Both the position numbers and the translations under genes were made by a program. A DNA stretch of 28,243 nucleotides, taken from Lachnospiraceae bacterium UBA7050. Lineage in GTDB: Bacteria > Bacillota > Clostridia > Lachnospirales > Lachnospiraceae. Location: contig DLAJ01000026.1 in NCBI GenBank assembly GCA_002493905.1, positions 124,123 to 152,365 on the forward strand, in the 5' to 3' direction. The notes under the pieces were generated by a model. It did no database searches, was not told the origin of the DNA, and was given only the letters and a program-made list of their open reading frames with translations. Below are positions 1-7,454 of this stretch, piece by piece (position 1 is the stretch's first letter; each line of letters opens with the position of its first letter).

Positions 1-99
1 GCTTTTCTCCCATGTTTGCTTTTTCTCCACTCTAAGTCTGCAAATCAATGATACACAGATCATACAAATCCATTCGTTTCACGATGGCATCCTAACTAT

Positions 100-660
100 C
101 TATTGCAAAATATCCAGTATGTCGGACAACGTAATCCCGCCCTCGTCTTCGTTCAAAGCATTAGGTTCATTCATACTATATGCCGACTGCGCAGCATTCA
201 AAAGGCTTGGATAAGTGTTCTCAAACGTTTTTGCTAAAAATAAATATGCCCCTGCTTCCTGCAAAGTTACAGCACCCTCTACAACATACTGATTTTCATC
301 CGCTTCTCCACCCGGACATTTTATATAAATGAAATCTTCATCCGAACTTCCCTTATATAAAATGTCGACTTTGACCTGATAAATTGTATAAGGAATACAA
401 TGAGACTGATCCAAACCTGTCGCAGAATCTTTTCCGCTCTCTGCTCTTACATCCAGCATTTCATAAGATACACTTTCTACGGTGCCGCTAAAAACCAGAT
501 CCGCCTCATCAACCAATTCCTGCGCTGTATCATAGGATGGATACTCCGCATGAATGATCGTAATCATTGTTTCGTCTTCAGGTTCAGTCACATCTTTTCC
601 GCATGCTCCTAAAACGCAAATCGCAATCACCAGCACAACTATGCTGAAACTCTTCCTCAT
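100..660 (-). CDS. small lipoprotein of unknown function
   Basis: An exported lipoprotein of 186 aa. The N-terminus has basic residues (MRKS), a hydrophobic stretch and the lipobox VLGAC, followed by an acidic linker, so the mature protein should be lipid-anchored on the outer face of the membrane. An in-frame ATG lies nine codons further upstream, but the ATG at 660 is preferred because AGGGGGAG stands 8 nt before it. No catalytic motif is visible in the remaining ~160 residues (a segment 'ADLVFSGTVESV' suggests a beta-rich fold), and I do not recognise the family. The gene lies 13 nt downstream of the broken metallopeptidase gene and its ribosome binding site overlaps that gene's final stop, so the two were probably one operon. 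A partner or inhibitor role is only a guess. Confidence 0.75.
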   Translation of the reverse strand: MRKSFSIVVLVIAICVLGACGKDVTEPEDETMITIIHAEYPSYDTAQELVDEADLVFSGTVESVSYEMLDVRAESGKDSATGLDQSHCIPYTIYQVKVDILYKGSSDEDFIYIKCPGGEADENQYVVEGAVTLQEAGAYLFLAKTFENTYPSLLNAAQSAYSMNEPNALNEDEGGITLSDILDILQ

Positions 661-673
661 CCTGATTCTCCCC

Positions 674-1216
674 CTAATATTTTGCATTTACATTATCTAT
701 ATCAAACTGCTATGGTGTCGTCATTGTATTTCTGTCACGGCTATGTTTCATAAGCGATGGCTTTGTCGTATTAGGATTATCGCATAACCAAAACACATGC
801 CCAAGCTCATGCGCCACTGTACTTGTAGAAAAATTAAAAATATCTGTCGCATCATCAGCGATTGTCCTTGCATTTATTTATATTATGAACTTTATCGTAT
901 AGCCCGTTGTTGCAGAACATGTTTGTGTAGTTAATCCATACCATGTGTCGTTATACCTCGCAGGCTCAATAGTATTATTACTTGAAGAAGACGTTGTAAT
1001 AGAAACATTTGCGCCCGAATCATTCCATGCTGCAATCCCATCGTCAATAATCCGTACCCATGCATAATTATTATCGCTCGAATAATTTTTAACAGTAATG
1101 TTTCCTGTTTCTGATCCATTAGCAATATAAGGATCAGCTGCATAAGCCACAATAACTGAACACAATGTCAAGCCAACTGCTACTATAATAGCAACTGCTT
1201 TCTCTGCTTTTTTCAT
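674..1216 (-). pseudogene. secreted metzincin-like zinc metallopeptidase broken by two in-frame stops
   Basis: The first 112 codons encode a signal peptide (MKKAEKAV..., cleavage near AYA-AD) and an N-terminal protease-like region, ending at TAA (878-880). The same frame continues without any shift: INARTIADD, then HELGHVFWLCDNP with the zinc-binding HExxH at 797-811 (residue 136) and an Asp six residues on as likely third ligand. A Met-turn-like SLMKHSRDRN follows. A second in-frame stop, TAG (710-712), interrupts the family-typical tail TTP-x-QFDIDNVNAKY, which ends at TAG 674-676. Intact length would be 180 codons. The position usually Gly in HExxHxxG is Trp here. A good Shine-Dalgarno (AGGAGG) precedes the ATG. 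The catalytic part is lost unless stop codons are read through. The frame is otherwise undamaged, so decay is recent, or the two stops are sequencing errors. Confidence 0.8.
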
Positions 1217-1557
1217 TTCAGTCCCCCTCCTAAGTCACAAATGCTCTTGGATTTCAAATACCCGTTTTGCTATATATTTCAAAATGAGTCATCCATTGGC
1301 AATCTCCTCAAAACAATACGTATGATCTATATTCTCTAAAAATAGCATTGTTTTTTATTTATTGTACTATACACTACGCTTGTTTGTTAAGTTTTGACTT
1401 ATAATATTAGTATCAGATAAAAGGATGGCATAAATAGAAAATAAGCTAAAAGCAGATATCGCTTTGACACATTAGAATAAAAAGTATACCAAAATAATAT
1501 AGATGCCGATTGCCAATCTCAGACATTGGCATGTCAGCATCCATATACAAAAGGAAC
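1217..1557. other. intergenic region, AT-rich
   Basis: About 340 bp between the metallopeptidase and MocR genes, both on the minus strand. It must hold the metallopeptidase promoter and the end of the MocR transcript. No clear -35/-10 pair was found. A weak hairpin (AAAGC/GCTTT around 1448-1475) followed on the minus strand by a T-rich run could terminate MocR transcription. I see no gene on either strand. Confidence 0.4.
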
Positions 1558-2982
1558 TTATGCATATCTCCAGCAGCTGCGCAGAATACGGAGTCCTGCG
1601 CGGAGCTCATCTATTTTTAGTCCTCCGAACCCTAAGACAACCGTCCGGTCGGCGGCAAGATGAGGCGGAAGCCCCAGGCGCTCCTCCCGGATTGTCAGCT
1701 CCTTCAGCGTATAAACCCGGATTCCCATCGCCGCGGCGCGCAGCTTCATCTCACTGGCGCTTAATCCATGATTCGCCGTCACCAGCAGATGCATGCCCGC
1801 ATGCGCCCCGGAAACCGTAAAATCCGGCGCCCAGCGCCTGATGACGCTGAGCATCAGATCGTGCTTCTGTCTGTAATATTTGCGCATTTTATTCAGATAC
1901 CGTTCAAAATAGCCATCCCTGATAAATTCGTTTAAGGTTGCCTGATCAATGCGTGATACTGTGGAAGACAAAAAACCACATTGTGAATGAAACCGCTCCA
2001 TAAGCGGTTCCGGCAGAACCATATAGCTGATGCGGATCGCAGGCGCGATCGCCTTCGAAAACGTTCCGATATAAATCACGCGCCCGCTGCGGTCAGATGC
2101 CTGCATGGACGGAATCGGTTTGCCGCGATAGCGGAATTCACCATCATAATCATCCTCAATCAGATAACGACCCTCCTTGGCTTCCGCCCAGCGAAGCAGC
2201 TCATGACGGCGTCCGATCGGCATAATGACCCCCGTCGGGTATTGATGGGACGGCATCACATAGGCAAGGTCTGCACCGGATGCCTCGAGTTCGTCTATGC
2301 GCATGCCCTGTGCGTCCATCCCGACCATGCACATCCGAAAGCCCATTGCCGAAAACAGGCGGTACGCACGCTGATAGGTCGGATTTTCCATCGCCGCCGA
2401 ACGCCCCTCGCCGATGATATAGCGCAGCAGCATGAGCAGATAATCGTTTCCTGCTCCGATAATAATCTGCGAAGGCTCACATAAAACGCCTCTCGCGCTG
2501 TGAAGATAACGTGCGATCGTAGACCTCAGGCTGTAGTCACCCTGCGGCTGCCCCGGTGAGAAAAGCTCCAGCCTGTCGTCGTTTAAGGTGTTGCGCGTGA
2601 TTCTGCGCCATGTGTCAAACGGAAACTGCGACATATCCACACCGTTCGGCGAATAGTCGATCTGAAACTGTTCCCTGGGCGCAGGCTCCGGCTGCGCTTC
2701 CCATTCTTTTTCCGGTTCAATACGGACAAGCCCCTCCACGTGACAGACAAAATATCCGCGGTACGGACGCGCCTCAATATATCCCTCCGCCTGAAGCTGG
2801 TCATAAGCCAGGTCCACCGTGCTTCTGGAGATAGATAAAAACTCCGCCAAAGAACGCGTTGAGGGAAGCCTCTCTCCAACGAGAAGCCTCCCTGTCCTGA
2901 TCTCTGTCACCATATAATCATAAATCTGTTCGTAGAGCTTTCGCTTACTGCCCGGCTCTAAAAATAATGTCAATTCCTTCAT
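1558..2982 (-). CDS. MocR/PdxR-family regulator (GntR helix-turn-helix plus aminotransferase fold)
   Basis: A 474-aa PLP-binding transcription factor. Residues 10-80 form a GntR-type winged helix (YEQIYDYMVTEI...GERLPSTRSLAEFLSISRSTV). Residues ~105-470 form a class I aminotransferase-like domain. Visible PLP residues include SHQYPTG (245-251), EDDYDGEF (276-283; Asp pairing with the pyridine nitrogen) and the Schiff-base lysine in GTFSKAIAP (Lys310). Length matches the family. Such proteins commonly control vitamin B6 synthesis or amino-acid and amine metabolism, but no pdxST or other obvious target lies nearby, so the regulon is unknown. The start overlaps the stop of the DUF2225 gene by ATGA, indicating translational coupling; it is the last gene of the run starting with the GGDEF-EAL gene. 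Confidence 0.93.
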   Translation of the reverse strand: MKELTLFLEPGSKRKLYEQIYDYMVTEIRTGRLLVGERLPSTRSLAEFLSISRSTVDLAYDQLQAEGYIEARPYRGYFVCHVEGLVRIEPEKEWEAQPEPAPREQFQIDYSPNGVDMSQFPFDTWRRITRNTLNDDRLELFSPGQPQGDYSLRSTIARYLHSARGVLCEPSQIIIGAGNDYLLMLLRYIIGEGRSAAMENPTYQRAYRLFSAMGFRMCMVGMDAQGMRIDELEASGADLAYVMPSHQYPTGVIMPIGRRHELLRWAEAKEGRYLIEDDYDGEFRYRGKPIPSMQASDRSGRVIYIGTFSKAIAPAIRISYMVLPEPLMERFHSQCGFLSSTVSRIDQATLNEFIRDGYFERYLNKMRKYYRQKHDLMLSVIRRWAPDFTVSGAHAGMHLLVTANHGLSASEMKLRAAAMGIRVYTLKELTIREERLGLPPHLAADRTVVLGFGGLKIDELRAGLRILRSCWRYA

Positions 2983-3836
2983 CGCTTTTTCTGCTGTTCT
3001 TTGATCTTTGCCATCAGCGTTTCCCTTAAATCCCTTGCCTTTTCCTTCATACGCGGGTTCGCTCCGGGTGAAACAATGATGCCCGATACGAGCTTGCTCG
3101 AAACATCAAACTGTTCAAAGCGCATCGCCGTTACGGCGATCAGGTAGTCCACCGTTGCTTCATCCATACCGCACATCGGATAGCCTTCGGTCTGTCTTGC
3201 TGCCAAAAAGCCCTCCAGCGCGTTTCTCAAAAATTCGTCTTCCTCCGCATTGATCGCTTCTTTTTTCTTCGCATAATCCGCTTCGGAAGCATCCAGATGC
3301 TCCGCCTGCCCGCGAAGAAGCCATGCAGTCTTTAAGCATATGTATGCCTTCTCGCTCGGCTTCGCCATTTTAACAATCGCATTGGCAAGCGTCAGCTTAT
3401 AACGCTCGAGCGCCTCGTCGTAAGTATAGATATCTTTCGTTTCCTTCTGCGGCTTAAAGGAACGCGAGATCGACTCCTTGATCTTGGTCGCCTGAACTGC
3501 CGTCAGGAACTTAAAGTACCGGCTGAGTGACGCATAACCGCAGTTCGGACAAAGGATCACGTCATATTTCAGCATATCAATATTTTCATATTTCGGACGC
3601 AGATCGGGGTCCGTACCGATCAGCTTCGCCTTACCGATCTTGACCGTTTTCGCCTTAAATTCATGATCGCAGAGCGGACACTGAAACGACTTGTCAAACA
3701 AAAAGTCCTGTTCCTGCGGAGCCTTCGGCGCTTCCTGCGCTGCCTCCTGCCCCTTTGCACCTGCCTGTGTCTCGTAAATATTCATGCCTTCGAGACCGCC
3801 TAAGCCAAACGATCCCAATCCGTCTAATAATCCCAC
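2979..3836 (-). CDS. DUF2225 family protein
   Basis: A 285-aa cytoplasmic protein beginning with GTG, chosen because GGAGGT lies 6 nt before it. After a Gly-rich, low-complexity N-terminus (residues 1-45) come two zinc-ribbon-like cysteine pairs, CPLCDHEF near residue 53 and CPNCGYA near 97. An alpha-helical region rich in Lys, Glu and Ala follows and may fold as TPR-like helices; the C-terminus is highly basic (KIKEQQKKR). This is the DUF2225 arrangement known from Clostridia and other Firmicutes, whose biochemical role is undefined. It lies 137 nt after glnS and overlaps the MocR start by 4 nt. Metal binding is inferred from the cysteines only. Confidence 0.88.
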   Translation of the reverse strand: MGLLDGLGSFGLGGLEGMNIYETQAGAKGQEAAQEAPKAPQEQDFLFDKSFQCPLCDHEFKAKTVKIGKAKLIGTDPDLRPKYENIDMLKYDVILCPNCGYASLSRYFKFLTAVQATKIKESISRSFKPQKETKDIYTYDEALERYKLTLANAIVKMAKPSEKAYICLKTAWLLRGQAEHLDASEADYAKKKEAINAEEDEFLRNALEGFLAARQTEGYPMCGMDEATVDYLIAVTAMRFEQFDVSSKLVSGIIVSPGANPRMKEKARDLRETLMAKIKEQQKKR

Positions 3837-3973
3837 TGCGCTACCTCCACTTTACTTTTATATGAATCTCCATTCCGCTTTTTAATCCCATCATTCTTGT
3901 CAGAAGCGTTTTACCGCAATGACACGTTTCCGCCTGCGTCTTACCGCTTTGAAAATACTGCTGCACTCTCCCA

Positions 3974-5647
3974 CTATTTTGGCAGTACAAAGGAGCTCTT
4001 CAGCGATACAATCCGGTTAAAGACAAGCGCCCCTTCTTTGGAGTCTTTGTAGTCCACACAAAAATAACCCTGTCTGACAAACTGAAAGCTCTCATATGCC
4101 TTTGCGTCTTTTAGTGCCGGCTCCACATAGGCATGTTCAAGAACCGTTAAAGAATTCGGGTTCAGATTCAGACTTCCGTCCTCCTCATTATATACACCCT
4201 TTTCCTCATCTACAATATTCTCATACAGGCGTACCGTAACCGGAACCGCCGCATGGCAGGGCACCCAGTGAATCGTACCCTTTACCTTCCTGCCGTCGGG
4301 GCTGTTTCCGCCCCTCGACGCCGGGTCGTACTCGGCATGCACAACCGTTACATTCCCGTCCGCATCCTTCTCAAATCCCGTACATTTCACAAAGTACGCA
4401 TTCATCAGACGCACTTCATTTCCCGGAAACAGGCGGAAGTATTTTTTCGGAGGCTCTTCCATGAAATCCTCCCGGTCGATATAGACCTCCCTCGCAAACG
4501 GAACTCTTCGCTTACCGAGCGCTTCGTTTTCCAGATTGTTGGGGATTTCGATTTCCTCTGTCTGACCCTCCGGATAATTGTCGATCACAAGCCGTATCGG
4601 GTCAAGCGCCGCCATCATACGCGGACGGCTGCACTTTAAGTCTTCCCGGATGCAGTATTCTAACATCGCATAGTCAACGGAAGACTGACTTTTGGATACG
4701 CCGCACAGTTCTACAAATCTGCGGATCGACTCAGGGGTAAAGCCTCTTCTGCGGAGCGCCGCAATCGATACAAGACGCGGGTCATCCCAGCCGTCCACAA
4801 TCCCTTCTTCGACCAATTTCTTAATATAGCGCTTTCCTGTCACAACATTGGTCAGATACATCTTTGCAAACTCAATCTGGCGCGGCGGTGCCTGATACTC
4901 CAGCTCCCGTACAACCCAGTCATAAAGCGGTCTGTGATCCTCGAACTCCAGCGTACAGATCGAATGCGTGATTCCCTCAATCGCATCCTCGATCGGATGC
5001 GCAAAATCATACATTGGGTAAATGCACCAGCGGTCCCCTGTATTATGATGCGTCATATGCGCCACCCTGTAAATGATCGGATCACGCATGTTGATGTTCG
5101 GCGAAGCCATATCAATCTTTGCACGCAGCGTCTTCTCACCGTCCGCAAAGCTGCCGTTTTTCATCTCCTCAAACAGCGTAAGGTTTTCCTCCACGCTCCG
5201 TTCCCGGTTGGGGTCATCCTTCCCCGGCTCCGTCAGCGTACCGCGGTATTCCCGCATCTCTTCCGCCGTCAAGTCGGACACATATGCTTTTCCTTTGCGG
5301 ATCAGCTTGACAGCCGCCTCGTACATCTGCTCAAAATAGTCGGACGCAAAGAAAAGGCGGTCTTCCCAGTCCGCACCAAGCCATGCGACATCCTGCTTAA
5401 TAGACTCTACAAATTCCGTTTTTTCCTTGGTCGGATTTGTATCGTCGAAGCGGAGATTAAATTTGCCATGATATTTTTGTGCAAGACCATAATTTAAGAG
5501 AATACTCTTTGCGTGTCCGATATGCAGAAAACCATTCGGTTCCGGCGGAAACCGCGTATGCACCGAATCATATACGCCCTCCGACAAATCCTTGTCAATC
5601 TCTGTCTCGATAAAATTTCTGCTGCCCGTTTCTCTAGCCTCATCCAT
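3974..5647 (-). CDS. glnS: glutaminyl-tRNA synthetase
   Basis: Class I aminoacyl-tRNA synthetase charging tRNA-Gln with glutamine in the cytosol. The ATP-binding HIGH motif is seen in PPEPNGFLHIGHAKS close to the N-terminus, followed by FDDTNPTKE, and the KMSKS-like loop as GVSKSQSS in mid-protein. The C-terminal half is the beta-barrel anticodon-binding domain (IDREDFMEEPPKKYFRL...). The start is ambiguous: ATGs also lie at 5659 and 5710. I chose 5647 (557 aa) because homologues start just before a segment like SRNFIETEIDKDL; the GGAAAGG stretch upstream is not ideally spaced for any of them. Many Firmicutes lack GlnRS and use the GatCAB route, so its presence fits Lachnospiraceae. It lies 146 nt after the DHH gene in the same direction. 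Confidence 0.95.
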   Translation of the reverse strand: MDEARETGSRNFIETEIDKDLSEGVYDSVHTRFPPEPNGFLHIGHAKSILLNYGLAQKYHGKFNLRFDDTNPTKEKTEFVESIKQDVAWLGADWEDRLFFASDYFEQMYEAAVKLIRKGKAYVSDLTAEEMREYRGTLTEPGKDDPNRERSVEENLTLFEEMKNGSFADGEKTLRAKIDMASPNINMRDPIIYRVAHMTHHNTGDRWCIYPMYDFAHPIEDAIEGITHSICTLEFEDHRPLYDWVVRELEYQAPPRQIEFAKMYLTNVVTGKRYIKKLVEEGIVDGWDDPRLVSIAALRRRGFTPESIRRFVELCGVSKSQSSVDYAMLEYCIREDLKCSRPRMMAALDPIRLVIDNYPEGQTEEIEIPNNLENEALGKRRVPFAREVYIDREDFMEEPPKKYFRLFPGNEVRLMNAYFVKCTGFEKDADGNVTVVHAEYDPASRGGNSPDGRKVKGTIHWVPCHAAVPVTVRLYENIVDEEKGVYNEEDGSLNLNPNSLTVLEHAYVEPALKDAKAYESFQFVRQGYFCVDYKDSKEGALVFNRIVSLKSSFVLPK

Positions 5648-5793
5648 GCCGATAACCATGCCTTTCCGAACTCTGCGGCGCGCTTCCTTCCATCCGTCCG
5701 CCGCAGGCATCCTCCACGCGAAGCATAACTCCCTGCCGTTTCTTCACCAAAGCACGCTTCCTTGTAGCATCATAGCACAGATCTTGGAAATAA

Positions 5794-7302
5794 TCAACCG
5801 CCTCCCCTGCGGTATAAAAGCGTAAACTGTTCTTTTTCGACGACAAAGACATCCTGTGGATGGTCTTTCCGCACACAGAGATAATCTCCGGGCTTACCAA
5901 ATAATACATGCCCTTCGTCATCCGCAGGATAAACCTTTACTGTCTTTTTCAGTTTCTTGGCATAGACATGCACATCCCCGATCGTTACGCAGCTTCCGGT
6001 GTAATCGAGCAGCCCGCGCACGCTGCCGTCGTTATCGTTGCGGATAATGGGATGATATTCCAGTCCCTTCGGCAGCTTAAAGCGCCCGCGCACCATGTGG
6101 TTCTGATTAAGGAACTGCTCTTTGCAGGTCAGGTAGATTTCTCCGCGCATACCCACCATAATATAATGTTCGCCGTCAATCACGGTCTTTTGGTCGCCCG
6201 CCATCGAACGAAGCGTTACAGGCGTGCCAAGCGGAAAAATATCAATCGGATTGACATAGCCGAGCGCCACAGCTTTCCGGCGGTACTCACGCATATCAGA
6301 CGTATCCAGATCGCCGTCCGCCGCATAAATTGTCTGATTATTATCAAAAAATTCCGACATCCTGCTTCCCATGAACGCCTGCGTATGCAGCGTCGGATAC
6401 TGCTCTTCATAAAGCTTCCGGTTAATGAAACCGCCCGCCTTGTCAATATGGCCGCCGCCCGACCCGATTCCCTCCGTCACATAAGCAACAAGATCATTCG
6501 CATGGACCTCCTTGCTGCAGCTTCTGACAGAAAGCTTATAGCCGTCATCCTGTTCATTGTAGACAACGCAGGAGTTGATCTCTGCAACCTGTATCAGAAA
6601 GTCACTGATCAGTCCAAGCAGGTTCGGATCGCAGGGCTTGGTCTTAATAACGGCGTAATGATAGTCCGCATTGTAGATGCTGCGCAGCAGGGCAAGCCCC
6701 GCGATCTCCATCTCCTCAAGCGAAAGATTCGTCTGCTTTAAGTGCCTGATCTGTTCCGCATCAAAGACGATCTCATCCCGCATATCCATATCATTCGGAT
6801 TAAAAATTTCGGTAAGCTGGCTCGTATCCGTATACAATCCGTAATAAAGCGCCGTACCGAGCCGGACGCTTGTCACTGCATAACCCGCCTCCTGAAACAT
6901 TTTCCAGACAAGTGTCGAACAGCTCCCCAGCGCAGGCTCAATCCTGCTCATCGCCACGTCGGTGATCTCCACCTGATGATGATCGATCATTGCGACCGTT
7001 TCCGCGGGAAGTTTTGTCACATTTCCCGCCCCATACTGGCAGTCCACCGTTATGAGCAGTCCGGGCAGTTTCTCTTCCTGTGGTTCCATATAGCTGATCG
7101 GAATATCCAGAAGCGAAAGCATCAAAGTCAGATTTGCCTTGCGTATACGGTTTCTGCCGCTGTAAACCAGTTTTACGTTCTTTCCTTTTTCCTTAAAATA
7201 AGTATACAGCCCAAATCCCGATGCAATCGCATCACCGTCCGGATTGTCATGACACTGAATCGTGATCGGCTCGTACTGTTCTAACTGTTGTAATGTGACC
7301 AT
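5794..7302 (-). CDS. DHH/DHHA1 family phosphoesterase with C-terminal extension
   Basis: A 502-aa member of the DHH phosphoesterase superfamily (NrnA/RecJ relatives), predicted Mn-dependent. The metal-binding motifs are complete: HDNPDGDA (18-25), Asp87 in TVDCQYG, IDHHQ (106-110) and LYTDT (Asp159). The DHHA1 substrate loop GSGGGHIDKAGG is at 280-291. Residues ~330-502 form a further beta-rich domain not present in the minimal ~320-aa NrnA and not recognised here. NrnA-like enzymes degrade nanoRNA, pAp or pGpG, so this one could remove the pGpG made by the EAL protein encoded just upstream. The start ATG follows a GGGGGGAG stretch that emerges directly from the last repeat copy in the gap. 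The substrate is inferred, not shown. Confidence 0.88.
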   Translation of the reverse strand: MVTLQQLEQYEPITIQCHDNPDGDAIASGFGLYTYFKEKGKNVKLVYSGRNRIRKANLTLMLSLLDIPISYMEPQEEKLPGLLITVDCQYGAGNVTKLPAETVAMIDHHQVEITDVAMSRIEPALGSCSTLVWKMFQEAGYAVTSVRLGTALYYGLYTDTSQLTEIFNPNDMDMRDEIVFDAEQIRHLKQTNLSLEEMEIAGLALLRSIYNADYHYAVIKTKPCDPNLLGLISDFLIQVAEINSCVVYNEQDDGYKLSVRSCSKEVHANDLVAYVTEGIGSGGGHIDKAGGFINRKLYEEQYPTLHTQAFMGSRMSEFFDNNQTIYAADGDLDTSDMREYRRKAVALGYVNPIDIFPLGTPVTLRSMAGDQKTVIDGEHYIMVGMRGEIYLTCKEQFLNQNHMVRGRFKLPKGLEYHPIIRNDNDGSVRGLLDYTGSCVTIGDVHVYAKKLKKTVKVYPADDEGHVLFGKPGDYLCVRKDHPQDVFVVEKEQFTLLYRRGGG

Positions 7303-7313
7303 GCTCTCCCCCC

Positions 7314-7454
7314 GTTTTCGGCGCAGACTACCATATATCAGTCCTTGTCCTTCTCTGTTTTCGGCGCAGACTACCGTATATCAGTCCTTGTCCTTCTCTG
7401 TCTTCGGCGCAGACTGACGTATGTCAGTCCTTGCCCTTCTCTGTTTTCGGCGCA
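7314..7454 (-). repeat. 43-bp tandem repeat, 3.3 copies, spanning a stop codon
   Basis: Read on the minus strand, full units run 7454-7412, 7411-7369 and 7368-7326, with a 12-nt partial copy at 7325-7314. Each starts TGCGCCGAAAACAG. The first copy encodes the C-terminus of the GGDEF-EAL protein (APKTEKGKD and its TGA). The later copies lie after the stop and fill the gap to the DHH gene, whose ribosome binding site abuts the partial copy. Copies differ by a few substitutions. The first copy carries a perfect hairpin GACTGAC-ATAC-GTCAGTC that the others have lost. Confidence 0.95.

Noticed and set aside
1..13. Possible start of a minus-strand gene leaving the window (ATG at 13 with GGAG upstream)
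   Set aside because: Only four codons are in view and the spacing is about 11 nt, so it cannot be judged.
878..880. Programmed readthrough or recoding at the TAA in the metallopeptidase gene
   Set aside because: No recoding signal or downstream structure is visible, and TAA and TAG act as ordinary stops elsewhere in the window; nonsense decay is simpler.
1503..1820. Plus-strand ORF of 105 codons opposite the MocR gene end
   Set aside because: It has no ribosome binding site, and its proline/arginine-rich text is the mirror of a well-supported coding gene.
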